Shown piece by piece: positions 1 to 9,155 of a stretch of DNA of 64,000 nucleotides; the first letter of the stretch is position 1, and each line of letters begins with the position of its first letter. Origin of the DNA: Chryseobacterium cupriresistens (GTDB lineage: Bacteria > Bacteroidota > Bacteroidia > Flavobacteriales > Weeksellaceae); the NCBI RefSeq assembly GCF_046614675.1, contig NZ_JBKKJT010000004.1, positions 1 through 64,000 on the forward strand. Reading direction: 5' to 3'. A program made the position numbers and the translations under genes. The notes under the pieces are model-generated. The model was not told the origin of the DNA and did not search any database. It saw only the letters and a list, made by a program, of their open reading frames with translations.

Positions 1-254
1 TCTAAAAGGAATAAAGAAGTGAGGACATTTCTAAAGCACAATATACTTCCTGAGTTATTTAGCCAAAACTGTTCTCTCACCCCTTTTGCTTTGTATGTAA
101 ATTTATTCTTTTGCAAACATAGGAGCCAAAAATTATGAAAGAATATCTGTATTCAAACCCAAAATAACTGTTCATATTCCCTTTTTATATTTTACAATGT
201 GAACATCTATTCATATTCAAAATTCCTAATATTTGTAATATCCCGTAATAACGA
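1..254. other. Intergenic region, no gene seen
   Basis: No convincing open frame lies in this A+T-rich stretch. On the minus strand there is a match to the flavobacterial -7 box (TATGTTTG, reading 121 to 114). It could drive a leftward gene outside the window, but the first ATG on that strand (base 26) runs quickly into a stop, so this is only a weak suggestion. Confidence 0.4.
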
Positions 255-290
255 TAAAAAAAGCCCCCGGAAATTACTTCCGGAGACCTC
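255..290 (-). terminator. Rho-independent terminator of the lipoprotein gene
   Basis: Read on the minus strand, a hairpin with a CCGGAA/TTCCGG core and a 4-base loop is followed by a run of seven T. It begins about 40 bases after the stop codon of the lipoprotein gene. Confidence 0.75.
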
Positions 291-326
291 TATTTGAAAT
301 TAAATCTAGGTACTTATATGATGATG

Positions 327-1736
327 TTATAAGTTAAAGTTAGTCCATCCTGCATACCATGTATCCGTAGCATCTTTTACAGCACCTCTGTAAGTAACCT
401 GTGTAAACCAGGTTGCTAATTTAGCGTTTGTAAATGCTCCACCTGTTAATAATGGAGAACCTGAAGTAGGGGTAAAGTTTGGAGTAGTTCCTGCAGGAGC
501 CCAAGCACCGGCAAGTTTTACATCAGCTGTAGAAGCAAGGATGGTGTTTCCTTTAGCATTGAACCATGTAGTAAGGTCAGCTAACGTATACGTCGTCGGC
601 GTAGAAGTTGATGGGCCAAATTTTAAAGGAGTTGTAGTTCCAGCCAATATGTTGTTTTCGAAGAATAATTTGTTACCAACAATATTGTTATCTGTTGGAG
701 AACCTTTCGTAGCATCGATGAATAAACCAACCGGGAATCCTGTGAATACAGAGTTGAATACAGAGATAGAAGAGTTTCTTCTGATCTGTAGTGCATTCTG
801 GAATAGCGCATTGATTGATCCCGGAGCTGCAGAGTTGATTGGCCCGATAATCGTCATGTTAGAGAACGTAGCGGATGTTTGAGGTGTTAAAGTAGAACCG
901 TTGGCATCATTATCAGATTCAAATGCGTTAGAACCTGAAACGTCTGCTACCTGAGAATCTCTTACTGCGATACCAAACTGTACCTTTCCTGAATACCCGT
1001 TGTCAGTATCGAAATCGTCATCAAGACCTTTGTAAGAAATAAGGTGAGAACAGTTTACTGTTCCTCCGAACCACTCAAAACTGTCATCGTTAGCATAAGC
1101 AACCTCTACATAATCTACTGTAGTTCCGTTACCTACACCACCGAATGTAAGTCCGTTAACCTCTTTATCTGGTAAAAATGCATATCCTGCATATTCTATT
1201 CTTACATATTTTAATACACCACTATTATCAGCAGCATTGGTTCCGCCATAAAGTCCAAGACCTTCAGAGTTGTTGATTCCTCCTTCAATTTCTCCAACTC
1301 CGTTTGCGCCTCCGAAAGATGCATTGGTAGGAGCGTTTCCTAAAATAACTAAACCTGCCCAGTCTCCTCTTTTAGGACTTGGTTTTTCTGAAGTGAAAAT
1401 AATAGGGTTGGCAGCAGTACCTTCTGCCATGATTTTACTTCCTCTTGTAATGATCAAAGCTCCGTTTTTATCAGCTTCACCTACAATCTTTGTACCTGGC
1501 TCGATCGTTAAAGTAGCTCCGTTAGTTACATATACCAGTCCTCTCAGCTTATAGATTTTATTGGCTTTAAGTGTAGTATTGGAAGTGATTTTTCCTGAAA
1601 GAATAAGGTTTTCAGTTTCTCCGTTTCCGTTACCTCCATTTTGAATAATGGTAGGTCCATCTTCTTCTATATTTCTACATGCGGTAGTTGATACTAGAGC
1701 GCCAAGCATTAAAGAATATAAAACGAACTTTTTCAT
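327..1736 (-). CDS. Surface lipoprotein with right-handed-repeat-like body, TonB receptor partner
   Basis: A 469-residue exported protein of unproven function. The N-terminus (MKKFVLYSLMLGALVSTTAC) is a lipoprotein signal with a Cys about residue 20, followed by a Gly/Asn-rich linker. The body is rich in Gly, Asn and Thr with recurring short beta-type segments (for example GATLTIEPGTKIVG, FGGVGNGTTVDYVEVAY), which suggests a beta-helix or beta-sandwich rather than a known enzyme. Related Bacteroidota proteins are commonly encoded beside a TonB-dependent receptor, as here: the receptor ends 44 bases upstream on the same strand, so the two probably form an operon. A role as the surface binding lipoprotein for that receptor is inferred. 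No catalytic motif was recognised. Confidence 0.7.
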   Translation of the reverse strand: MKKFVLYSLMLGALVSTTACRNIEEDGPTIIQNGGNGNGETENLILSGKITSNTTLKANKIYKLRGLVYVTNGATLTIEPGTKIVGEADKNGALIITRGSKIMAEGTAANPIIFTSEKPSPKRGDWAGLVILGNAPTNASFGGANGVGEIEGGINNSEGLGLYGGTNAADNSGVLKYVRIEYAGYAFLPDKEVNGLTFGGVGNGTTVDYVEVAYANDDSFEWFGGTVNCSHLISYKGLDDDFDTDNGYSGKVQFGIAVRDSQVADVSGSNAFESDNDANGSTLTPQTSATFSNMTIIGPINSAAPGSINALFQNALQIRRNSSISVFNSVFTGFPVGLFIDATKGSPTDNNIVGNKLFFENNILAGTTTPLKFGPSTSTPTTYTLADLTTWFNAKGNTILASTADVKLAGAWAPAGTTPNFTPTSGSPLLTGGAFTNAKLATWFTQVTYRGAVKDATDTWYAGWTNFNL

Positions 1737-1780
1737 GTTATAAAGAATTAAATTATTTATTAGATTATTTGTTGAGTGAA

Positions 1781-4570
1781 TTAAAAATTGTATCCCAGTG
1801 TTAAACTGATATTGGTTCCTGTAAGTCTTTCAATAGCAAGAGCATCTTTGCTGTCATACTTGCCATTGTCGTTCAGGTCATGGTAGAATTTGGCACGACG
1901 GTTCAGGATGTCTGAAACATTCAGCTTGATCTCTCCTTTGTTGCTCCATAGTTTTTTAGAAAGCTGGAAGTCTAAAAGAGGTCTTGGTGCTTCCCAGATT
2001 GGTGGAACCTGATCGTTCCCTACATAAAGGATTCTTCTTCCGATCATGTTGAACAATAGCGTTGAAGACCATCCTGATTTTTCAGTATCATACTGAAGAC
2101 TTAGGTTGACAGTATATGGAGATTGTCCCTGCATTGGTCTGTCAATATTGGTAGCTTCGTCTGTTACTCTGTTTTTGATTAATGCTACGTTTCCACCCAG
2201 CGTAAAGTTTTTAAGAGCGCTTACAAAATCCAGTTTTTTTCTGGCTTCCACTTCCAGTCCGTAAGCATCAGCTTTATCTACGTTAAGATAGTTGAAGGTG
2301 TTACTCGTTCCTACCCCGGATTGGTTGAAGTATAATTCGATCGGTTTTTTGAAGTTTTTATAGAAACCTGCCACGGAAATAATTTCCCCGTTTCTTGGGT
2401 AGAATTCCCAGCGAAGGTCGGCACTCGTAATTTTGGTTCTTTCGATAGATTTGTTACCGATTACAGTTGCTCCCAGATCAAAATCATAATATGCCAAAGG
2501 AGAAACTTCTCTAAATTCTGGTCTTACAACAGTTTGTGAACCTGCAAGACGGATATTCATTTTAGGATTTACCTTGAATGTTAAGTTCACAGCAGGTAAG
2601 AAATCTGTAACACGAGTGTTTACAAAACGGTCATCGCTTTTCTTCGTGCTTCCTACCAACTGATCAAAGTTCTCCACTCTTAATCCCCAGACAGCTCTTA
2701 ACCATGGTGTGAAGTTATTGTCAAACTGTAAGTATCCTGCGTTAAGGATGGTGTTGGCAATATATCTGTACTGGTTTCCTGCAATTTCATCAAATGTGAA
2801 TCCACCGTTAGTTCCGAAGTTACCAGGATTGAAGATGGTTTCAAAAGGCTGGGAAAGTAATCCCTGATTGAAGTTTTCAAGCCTTACAGAGAATGGTCTT
2901 GAGTTGTATATTCTGTCTTTTACCTGGAATAAATAACCTCCTTTGATCGTTTGTTTTTGTCCAAACATCGTAAACGTCTTGGAAACATCACCTCCTGCAT
3001 TATATAAATAGTCGCTTAGGGTGGAGTAGAATACACTTCCTGATTTTTGAGAAAGACCATTAGAAATTAATGCTAAATAAGGGCTTCCCGGCATATTCGT
3101 ATATTGGTTATACTGTAAACGCTGCAGCAAAGGAATGTATTGATCAAGGATTCCGAAACTTCCGTACCAGTTCACGGTCAATCCGCCAAGTACATCAATT
3201 TTATGATTACCGGAAAGGGTAGAGTTATAGAAAGTTGTTTCTTTAAATCCAATTTCCCTTGCCATGATATTGGTACCGTTAATCGGATCAAATTCAAAGT
3301 CCTTTCCTGTTCTGAAGGACATGTGATTTACCGTATTGTTGGTGATGATATTCTTTAAGGAGATTTTATTATTGTTGTTCAGCTTTAAAGAAAGGTTCAA
3401 CATCCCTCCTAAAATAATATCATTGCTGTATTTTTCTGTAAAATAATCGAAGTTGGTATCAGCAAGCTGGTCGTTGATAGTAAAGAAACGGTTGGTAGAT
3501 TCGGTTCTTCTTTTGTTGTTACTATAGTTTAAAACAGCAATTACTCCTAAATCTTTTCCGAATACTTTCGTGTTGAAACCTCCGTCTAATTGTAAACTTA
3601 AGTTTTCAGGATAACCAATGCTGTTGTATCCCAGATTCTTGGTATATCCTTTACCAATCTCTGTTTTTTGTGCTTCAGTCAGAATACTGAAAGCATTTTT
3701 CGCAGGCATATTGGTTGGAAGTTTTCTATAGCCGTCATCAATTCCTAAAAAGTCCCATTTTCCTCCTTTCTGCATATGGAATTCCTGTCCCATAGTAGCA
3801 GTGTTTCCACCTACACCTACCTGTACATTGAAGAAGTTTTTATTAGGAATATCCTTCGTATTTACCTGAATCAAAGCACCTCCCCATTCTCCTGTATATT
3901 CCGGAATGAACGTTTTGTTGATAACAAGGGTTTCGATAACGTTAGCAGGGAAAAGATCAAAAGAGAAAGTCTTTCTGTCAGGCTCCGTACTGGATAACTG
4001 AATACCGTTCAGCATGGCCTGGTTATAACGGTCTGATAAACCTCTTACTACAATATATTTTCCGTCGAATAAACTCACCCCTGAAACTCTTTTCAGAACT
4101 TCACCGGTGTTTCTGTCCGGACTTCTTTTAATCGCTTCAACACCGATAACCTGAGAAACTACACCGGCATTCTTTTGTAAACCGATGGTAGAGGCTATGG
4201 TTTCTTTTCTTGCGTTTGATTTTATGACAACTCCCTCAATTTCTTTCTCTTTGGTAGAGGGCTTATCCAGAACGATATCAAGATGGGTGTTACCTTCATT
4301 TTTGATAATAACTTCACTGATCTCTTTTCTGTTATACCCGTTGGAACTTACGGTTACAATGTAATTGGTGCCAGGGGAAAGGTTGATAGAGTAGTATCCG
4401 GAAATGTCAGTGGTTACTTCCTGACCATTTACTTTTACCTTTACACCTTCTATTGGAGTATTATCTTTCTCGTCCAATACCCTACCTTCCAAAATCTGAC
4501 TTTGTGCAAAAGCATAGCCAGCAGAAAACAAGGCAAGTAGCATGATGCTCTTGTGGAGTTGTTTTTTCAT
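1781..4570 (-). CDS. TonB-dependent outer membrane receptor with carboxypeptidase-like N-terminal domain
   Basis: A 929-residue outer membrane transporter. A signal peptide (residues 1-22, ending AFAQ) is followed by a carboxypeptidase-regulatory-like beta-sandwich (about 27-110, starting LEGRVLDEKDNTPIEGVKV), a TonB plug (about 130-240, with RVSGVSLFDGKYIVVRGLSDR) and a long beta-barrel ending in a terminal Phe (SLTLGYNF), the usual outer-membrane insertion signal. It imports an unidentified ligand using TonB energy. The downstream lipoprotein is its likely partner. Divergent from it is a PhoB/PhoR-like pair. In flavobacteria such receptor-lipoprotein pairs are often phosphate-responsive, so control by that pair is a reasonable inference, but the substrate cannot be read from sequence. 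Confidence 0.88.
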   Translation of the reverse strand: MKKQLHKSIMLLALFSAGYAFAQSQILEGRVLDEKDNTPIEGVKVKVNGQEVTTDISGYYSINLSPGTNYIVTVSSNGYNRKEISEVIIKNEGNTHLDIVLDKPSTKEKEIEGVVIKSNARKETIASTIGLQKNAGVVSQVIGVEAIKRSPDRNTGEVLKRVSGVSLFDGKYIVVRGLSDRYNQAMLNGIQLSSTEPDRKTFSFDLFPANVIETLVINKTFIPEYTGEWGGALIQVNTKDIPNKNFFNVQVGVGGNTATMGQEFHMQKGGKWDFLGIDDGYRKLPTNMPAKNAFSILTEAQKTEIGKGYTKNLGYNSIGYPENLSLQLDGGFNTKVFGKDLGVIAVLNYSNNKRRTESTNRFFTINDQLADTNFDYFTEKYSNDIILGGMLNLSLKLNNNNKISLKNIITNNTVNHMSFRTGKDFEFDPINGTNIMAREIGFKETTFYNSTLSGNHKIDVLGGLTVNWYGSFGILDQYIPLLQRLQYNQYTNMPGSPYLALISNGLSQKSGSVFYSTLSDYLYNAGGDVSKTFTMFGQKQTIKGGYLFQVKDRIYNSRPFSVRLENFNQGLLSQPFETIFNPGNFGTNGGFTFDEIAGNQYRYIANTILNAGYLQFDNNFTPWLRAVWGLRVENFDQLVGSTKKSDDRFVNTRVTDFLPAVNLTFKVNPKMNIRLAGSQTVVRPEFREVSPLAYYDFDLGATVIGNKSIERTKITSADLRWEFYPRNGEIISVAGFYKNFKKPIELYFNQSGVGTSNTFNYLNVDKADAYGLEVEARKKLDFVSALKNFTLGGNVALIKNRVTDEATNIDRPMQGQSPYTVNLSLQYDTEKSGWSSTLLFNMIGRRILYVGNDQVPPIWEAPRPLLDFQLSKKLWSNKGEIKLNVSDILNRRAKFYHDLNDNGKYDSKDALAIERLTGTNISLTLGYNF

Positions 4571-4895
4571 TATTACTTCTTTTACTTCTTTTTCAAGGGC
4601 AAAATAAAGGCTAAGTTTTTAAGAAAACTTTAGGAGAATCTTAATTAATTATGAAGTTTGTATTAACGAAAGAACAGATTTTATACTTATCGATGTTTAA
4701 TTTATATAATTATAATTTTTGTTTTAATGTTAATTATTATTCCTTATATTTGATTTGTGTATATTTATTTATTGATTTTTTTATTGATTTTGTAATTAAT
4801 GTGTAAAATGTAATTTTTTAATAATTAGTTAACATTTGGCGGATAGATGAAATCAATTGAAATAATTAATTTTGTGGGAATTCTTAAACTAGAAG
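4571..4895. other. Divergent intergenic region between receptor and response regulator
   Basis: A very A+T-rich 325-base region holding the promoters of the receptor (leftward) and the response regulator (rightward). Apart from the rightward -7 box listed separately, no repeat or RNA gene was recognised. Confidence 0.5.
4867..4874 (+). promoter_or_regulatory. -7 box of the response regulator gene
   Basis: TAATTTTG matches the Bacteroidota consensus TAnnTTTG exactly. It lies 21 bases before the ATG, implying a leader of about 15 bases. No well-spaced -33 TTG is visible. Confidence 0.5.
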
Positions 4896-5570
4896 ATGAG
4901 CAAAAAAATTCTTTTAATAGACGATGAACTGGACATTTTAGAGATTCTGTCTTACAATTTGGAAAAAGAAGGGTATGATATCTATACCGCTACCAATGGT
5001 AACGAAGGTATAGAAAAAGCAAAGGAAATTGTTCCGGATCTTATCTTATTAGATGTCATGATGCCTGAAAAAGATGGTATAGAAACCTGTCAGGAACTTC
5101 GTAAAGTGAAAGAACTGCAAAAAACACTTATCGTGTTCCTTTCTGCAAGAAGCGAAGAGTTTTCTCAATTAGCAGGTTTTCAGGCGGGTGCTAATGATTA
5201 CATTGTAAAACTGATCAAACCGAAAATCCTTATCTCTAAAGTAAATGCATTATTACAGCTAACCTCTCAGGTGTCTGACAATGCTAAACTCATCGAAATC
5301 GGAGACCTTGTTATCGATAAAGATAACTTCAGGGTTTCCAAAAGCGGACAGCAATTTCTTCTTCCTAAAAAAGAATTTGATTTGCTTTACCTTTTGGCTT
5401 CCAATACTGAGAAGGTTTTCAAAAGAGAAGAGATCCTGGAAAAAGTTTGGGGTAATGATGTGATCGTAGGAGAAAGAACCATTGATGTTCACATCAGAAG
5501 ACTAAGAGAAAAACTGGGAATCAATACGATTCAGACATTAAAAGGGATTGGGTATAAACTGATCGTTTAA
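4896..5570 (+). CDS. OmpR/PhoB-family response regulator
   Basis: A 224-residue transcription factor: receiver domain (about 4-118) followed by an OmpR-type winged helix (about 128-222, with RTIDVHIRRLREKLG and the terminal LKGIGYKL). The acidic pocket (D9, D10), phospho-acceptor D53 (LLDVMMPE) and switch residue (S84 region) are present. The conserved Lys-Pro that closes the active site reads Lys105-Leu106 (YIVKLIKPK), so the usual cis-proline is missing, with a second Lys-Pro two residues later. The sensor kinase follows after 48 bases in the same direction, so the two form a two-component pair. The closest functional relative by architecture is PhoB, suggesting but not proving a phosphate response. 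Confidence 0.9.
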   Translation: MSKKILLIDDELDILEILSYNLEKEGYDIYTATNGNEGIEKAKEIVPDLILLDVMMPEKDGIETCQELRKVKELQKTLIVFLSARSEEFSQLAGFQAGANDYIVKLIKPKILISKVNALLQLTSQVSDNAKLIEIGDLVIDKDNFRVSKSGQQFLLPKKEFDLLYLLASNTEKVFKREEILEKVWGNDVIVGERTIDVHIRRLREKLGINTIQTLKGIGYKLIV

Positions 5571-5618
5571 TTATTTAAAAATCCTAACTTTACGTTCAAT
5601 CATTAAAACGTTGTAAAA

Positions 5619-6650
5619 TTGAAATTTTACAGACTTACCCTCGTTGCCTCCTGTCTGCTGACACTGGTAATGCTCCTTTTAGTAGTCGTATTCGATTCGC
5701 TGAAAGATATCTATTATGAGACCCCTTTGTTCAAAACGGGTCTTTTCATCTGTATTATCCTGATCTTTATGATCAACTGTGTAGTACTGGAGCTGCTCTT
5801 TAATTATTACGGAAGAAAGCAGGTGAAAGGACTTTCCGGAATCCTTCCTCAGGAAATGGTTCATGATAATGATGAAAATATAACCATTAAAGAATTAGGA
5901 GAAAGATTTTCAGACCTTAATCAGCAGAGAGCTTCCGAAATTGATATGATGAAAGAGATGGAAAGTTACCGTAAAGAATACATCGGAAATGTTTCCCATG
6001 AGCTGAAGACTCCTCTTTTTTCTATCCAAGGATATGTAGAAACCCTAAGAGACGGCGGCGTGGATAATCTTACAATCCGTGACAAATATCTGGAGAGAAT
6101 TGATAAATCGGTAGAAAGACTGATCGCTATTGTGACAGATCTTGATATGATTAACAGGCTGGAAGCCGGTGAAATCAATCTTACCGTTTCAAAATTCGAT
6201 GTGAATCTTCTGATCAAAGAGATTTTTGACCTTCTTGATCTTGAAGCTGAAAAACGAAATACAACATTACAAATTCAGACCCTTCATCCGCAGATTTTTG
6301 TGGAAGCCGATAAACAGAAAATCTCCCAGGTTTTTATTAATCTGATTTCCAATGCTATTCATTATGCCAACAGGCAGGAAGCAAAAGTGATTGTAAAAAC
6401 CAGTGTCCTTAAAAATAAGGTACTGATCGAAGTGATAGACAATGGAATGGGTATCAAATCTGAAATTCTTCCAAGAATCTTCGAAAGATTTTATCGTGTG
6501 GAAACCAGCAGAAGCAGAAGAGAAGGCGGCTCCGGACTCGGTCTGGCTATTGTAAAACACATCCTTGAAGCTCACAACGAAAACATTACCGTAGAAAGCG
6601 TTTACCTTGAAGGGACGAAGTTCAGTTTTATGCTTGAAAAAAGTAAATAA
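5619..6650 (+). CDS. PhoR-like membrane sensor histidine kinase
   Basis: A 343-residue kinase with two N-terminal membrane segments (about 8-26 and 41-61), a short linker, a HisKA domain with His127 (NVSHELKTPLF) and an HATPase domain with N box (LISNAIHYAN), G1 (DNGMGI), F box (IFERFYR) and G2 (GGSGLGLAIV). There is almost no periplasmic sensor between the membrane helices and no PAS domain, so signal detection is probably through the membrane helices or a partner, as proposed for PhoR with the phosphate transporter. The start is TTG; no ATG lies near that keeps both helices. It follows the response regulator closely and is its cognate partner. Confidence 0.9.
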   Translation: MKFYRLTLVASCLLTLVMLLLVVVFDSLKDIYYETPLFKTGLFICIILIFMINCVVLELLFNYYGRKQVKGLSGILPQEMVHDNDENITIKELGERFSDLNQQRASEIDMMKEMESYRKEYIGNVSHELKTPLFSIQGYVETLRDGGVDNLTIRDKYLERIDKSVERLIAIVTDLDMINRLEAGEINLTVSKFDVNLLIKEIFDLLDLEAEKRNTTLQIQTLHPQIFVEADKQKISQVFINLISNAIHYANRQEAKVIVKTSVLKNKVLIEVIDNGMGIKSEILPRIFERFYRVETSRSRREGGSGLGLAIVKHILEAHNENITVESVYLEGTKFSFMLEKSK

Positions 6651-6703
6651 TTCCGGCAAAATGTAAGAAAAAAAAATATTTTAAAAAATCCTGAAATATT
6701 TTT

Positions 6704-6731
6704 TTGTCACATGTCATTTATTATATATTTG
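6704..6731 (+). promoter_or_regulatory. Promoter of the pRiA4b ORF-3-like gene
   Basis: A -33 TTG (6704-6706) and a -7 box TATATTTG (6724-6731) are separated by 17 bases, within the range used by Bacteroidota primary sigma factor. The predicted leader is about 46 bases. Confidence 0.6.
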
Positions 6732-6783
6732 CAACAGAGATTTATCATAATTATAAAGGCAAAAAGTAATTTAAGAAACTGAT

Positions 6784-7383
6784 ATGGTTTACAAAATCCG
6801 CGTAATATTAGATGCGAAAGAGGATATTTTCCGTGATGTCGAAGTTAAGGGAAAACAAACGTTATGGAACTTACATTTAGGAATTAAAAGTGCATTCAGT
6901 CTGCAGGGAGATGAGCTTTCTACTTTTAATCTGTTGGAAGATGACGGAACGATCGTAAAAAGTGTCCCATTGGAAGATATGAGTGATGATGGTGATGGTG
7001 AGATCATGTCAGATGTTTACATTGATGAAGCTTTTGAAAATGTAGGTGACAAAGCGCAATTCCAGTATGGACTTCTTGATCTTTGGGAATTCTTCTGCGA
7101 GCTTGTGGAAGTAATTGAAGAAACAAAAGGCGTGAACTATCCGATCACTGTATACAGATTTGGAAATGTTCCATTAAAAGCTCCAAGCAAAAACGGAAGT
7201 GCCGGAGGTGGCAAAAAGAAATCAGCAATGCCATTGGTAGATGATGAGTTCGGTTTTGATGATGATTTCGGAGCGGGAGGAAACTTTTCAGACGAAGATG
7301 ATGACAGCTTTGATGATGAGGAAGAAGAAGACTACAATGACGATGTCTTTGATGATGAGGATGACAATGATGATGAAAGATAA
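6784..7383 (+). CDS. Plasmid pRiA4b ORF-3-like protein with acidic tail
   Basis: A 199-residue cytoplasmic protein. Residues about 1-130 fit the pRiA4b ORF-3-like domain: a beta strand at the start (VYKIRVILDAKEDIFRDVEV), the LHLGIKSAF helix, and an aromatic segment (YGLLDLWEFFCELVEV). The domain is known from passenger proteins of some transposons and is widespread and uncharacterised in Bacteroidota chromosomes. The C-terminal 55 residues are extremely acidic (runs of Asp and Glu) after a Gly/Lys linker, and may mimic nucleic acid or mediate binding to a basic partner; this is inference. It has its own promoter and terminator, so it is monocistronic. Confidence 0.75.
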   Translation: MVYKIRVILDAKEDIFRDVEVKGKQTLWNLHLGIKSAFSLQGDELSTFNLLEDDGTIVKSVPLEDMSDDGDGEIMSDVYIDEAFENVGDKAQFQYGLLDLWEFFCELVEVIEETKGVNYPITVYRFGNVPLKAPSKNGSAGGGKKKSAMPLVDDEFGFDDDFGAGGNFSDEDDDSFDDEEEEDYNDDVFDDEDDNDDER

Positions 7384-7398
7384 TCATACAATATACTG

Positions 7399-7426
7399 GC
7401 CCCGGATTTAGATCCGGGGCTTTTTT
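7399..7426 (+). terminator. Rho-independent terminator
   Basis: A perfect 9-bp stem (GCCCCGGAT with ATCCGGGGC, 4-base loop) is followed by TTTTTT, 15 bases after the stop of the acidic-tailed gene. Confidence 0.9.
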
Positions 7427-7653
7427 ATGGAGTTTTACTTATGCTTTTTTTACAGAATTTCTTTAAACTTTTATTTTTTGAAACATTAAGATTGGTATTA
7501 AGTTGTTAATATAAGCTTCGCTTTAAGCTTAAAAATCAGAATGATTCATCTTAACTAGACTTTATTTCTTAAATCCTTCTTAATGGTTTTAATAGATCCA
7601 GCATTTTTTATAAGTCTAAATACTACTTATCCTTTTTCTCCAAAAACAATCCT

Positions 7654-7661
7654 TACTTTTG
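7654..7661 (+). promoter_or_regulatory. -7 box that fixes the start of the GH13 gene
   Basis: TACTTTTG matches TAnnTTTG exactly. Transcription would begin near 7668, just before the ATG at 7676. The upstream in-frame ATG at 7583 would then lie outside the transcript. Confidence 0.55.
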
Positions 7662-7675
7662 TTAAAAATAGTTTA

Positions 7676-9025
7676 ATGAAAAAATTAATTTTGTTAGCTG
7701 TAATTGGTCTGGGAATTGTTTCCTGTACCACTCAAAAAAAAATCCGGAAGATGACAGAACTGCCAAAAGATTGGAAACATAATACAAATATTTACGAAGT
7801 AAACATAAGACAATACACTCAGGAAGGAACTTTCAAAGCATTTGCAAAAGAAATGCCCCGACTGAAATCTATGGGAGTAAAAACACTCTGGTTTATGCCT
7901 GTTACTCCGATTGCCCGGCAAAATAAAAAGGGAAGTCTGGGGAGTCCTTATGCCGCAGCAGATTATACTTCCATCAATCCTGAATTCGGAACCCTGCAGG
8001 ATTTTAAAGATATGGTGAATGAAGCTCACAGGTTAGGATTCAAAGTCATCATCGACTGGGTAGCCAATCATACCGGCTGGGATCATCTATGGACAAAAAC
8101 ACATCCTGAATTTTATCTTAAAGATCCGGATGGAAAATTCCATATTGCTTCCGGAATGGATGATATTATTGAATTGGATTATAAAAACCAGGAAATGCGC
8201 CAGGCAATGATTGATGCTATGAAGTTCTGGGTACAGGAAACCAATATCGACGGATTCCGGTGTGATCTTGCTTCATGGGTGGAAGTCGATTTCTGGGAAC
8301 AGGCACGTCCTGAAGTGGAAAAAATAAAGCCTCTTTTCTGGCTGGGAGAATTTGATGAGCTGGAAAGTCCGGAATATGGTAAAGTTTTCGACGCAAGTTA
8401 TTCCTGGAAATGGATGCACAAATCTGCCGACTATTACAAAAATAATGAACCTCTTCAGGAATTAAAAGATCTTCTGAGACAATACTCCAATATCGGAGAC
8501 GCTTCAATGAGAGCCTGGTTTACCACCAATCACGATGAAAACTCATGGAACGGAACAGAATATGAAAAATACGGAGTCATTACAAAACCTATGGCAGTAT
8601 TCTCTGCAACATGGAATGGCATTCCGTTATTATATTCCGGCCAGGAACTTCCAAATATGAAGAGATTGGAATTTTTCGAAAAAGATGCTATCAAATGGAC
8701 CAATACCTATCAGGCTGCAGATTTCTATAAAACATTATTGGATTTAAAAACATCAAATCCTGCATTAAGAGGAGGTGATTCCAATGTGACCACCTATCTT
8801 CTTAATACGACAGCCAATGATAAAATTCTTGCTTATGTAAGGAAAAATGGGAAAGATGAAGTGCTGGTAGTCCTGAACATGTCAAAAGAACCGCTTAATT
8901 TCTCCATTGAAGACGAACATCTGTCCGGAACCTTCAGAAATGTTTTTGATAAAACCAAAAGAGATTTCAGCAATGGAAAAGATTTTAGTTTTAAGGTATC
9001 TGATTTTGCCGTATTTGAAAAGTAA
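7676..9025 (+). CDS. GH13 alpha-amylase family lipoprotein
   Basis: A 449-residue glycoside hydrolase. The start at 7676 is chosen over an in-frame ATG at 7583 because it gives a clean lipoprotein signal (MKKLILLAVIGLGIVSC, Cys17) and because the -7 box lies just upstream. The (beta/alpha)8 barrel carries all four GH13 regions: DWVANHTGWDH, GFRCDLASW with the nucleophile Asp, WLGEFDE with the acid/base Glu, and TTNHDENS with the transition-state Asp. A short C-terminal beta domain follows (VLVVLNMSKEPLNFS). It probably cleaves alpha-glucans or maltodextrins at the cell surface or in the periplasm. The exact substrate cannot be told. No SusC/D partner is adjacent, so it acts as a stand-alone gene. 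Confidence 0.88.
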   Translation: MKKLILLAVIGLGIVSCTTQKKIRKMTELPKDWKHNTNIYEVNIRQYTQEGTFKAFAKEMPRLKSMGVKTLWFMPVTPIARQNKKGSLGSPYAAADYTSINPEFGTLQDFKDMVNEAHRLGFKVIIDWVANHTGWDHLWTKTHPEFYLKDPDGKFHIASGMDDIIELDYKNQEMRQAMIDAMKFWVQETNIDGFRCDLASWVEVDFWEQARPEVEKIKPLFWLGEFDELESPEYGKVFDASYSWKWMHKSADYYKNNEPLQELKDLLRQYSNIGDASMRAWFTTNHDENSWNGTEYEKYGVITKPMAVFSATWNGIPLLYSGQELPNMKRLEFFEKDAIKWTNTYQAADFYKTLLDLKTSNPALRGGDSNVTTYLLNTTANDKILAYVRKNGKDEVLVVLNMSKEPLNFSIEDEHLSGTFRNVFDKTKRDFSNGKDFSFKVSDFAVFEK

Positions 9026-9071
9026 TATTTAAATCTTTGGCTTTATCTTAATGCATAGTCACTAAGCAGTA

Positions 9072-9135
9072 CCTAATTCCCCTCCGCTGGAGGGGTGTCA
9101 AAATCTATGATTTTGACGGGGTGGTTTATCTGCCC
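9072..9135. repeat. Double-hairpin intergenic repeat
   Basis: Two adjacent perfect hairpins: CCCCTCC-GCT-GGAGGGG (9079-9095) and TCAAAATC-TAT-GATTTTGA (9098-9116), followed by CGGGGTGGTTTA. It is much richer in G+C than its surroundings. The layout is that of repeated extragenic palindromes common in flavobacterial genomes; only one copy is in this window, so repetition elsewhere is from general knowledge. Confidence 0.6.
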
Positions 9136-9155
9136 GCAATAAAAAAGATCATCCA

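Noticed and set aside
7583..7675. Upstream extension of the GH13 gene
   Set aside because: It would bury the lipoprotein signal internally and lies before the predicted transcription start.
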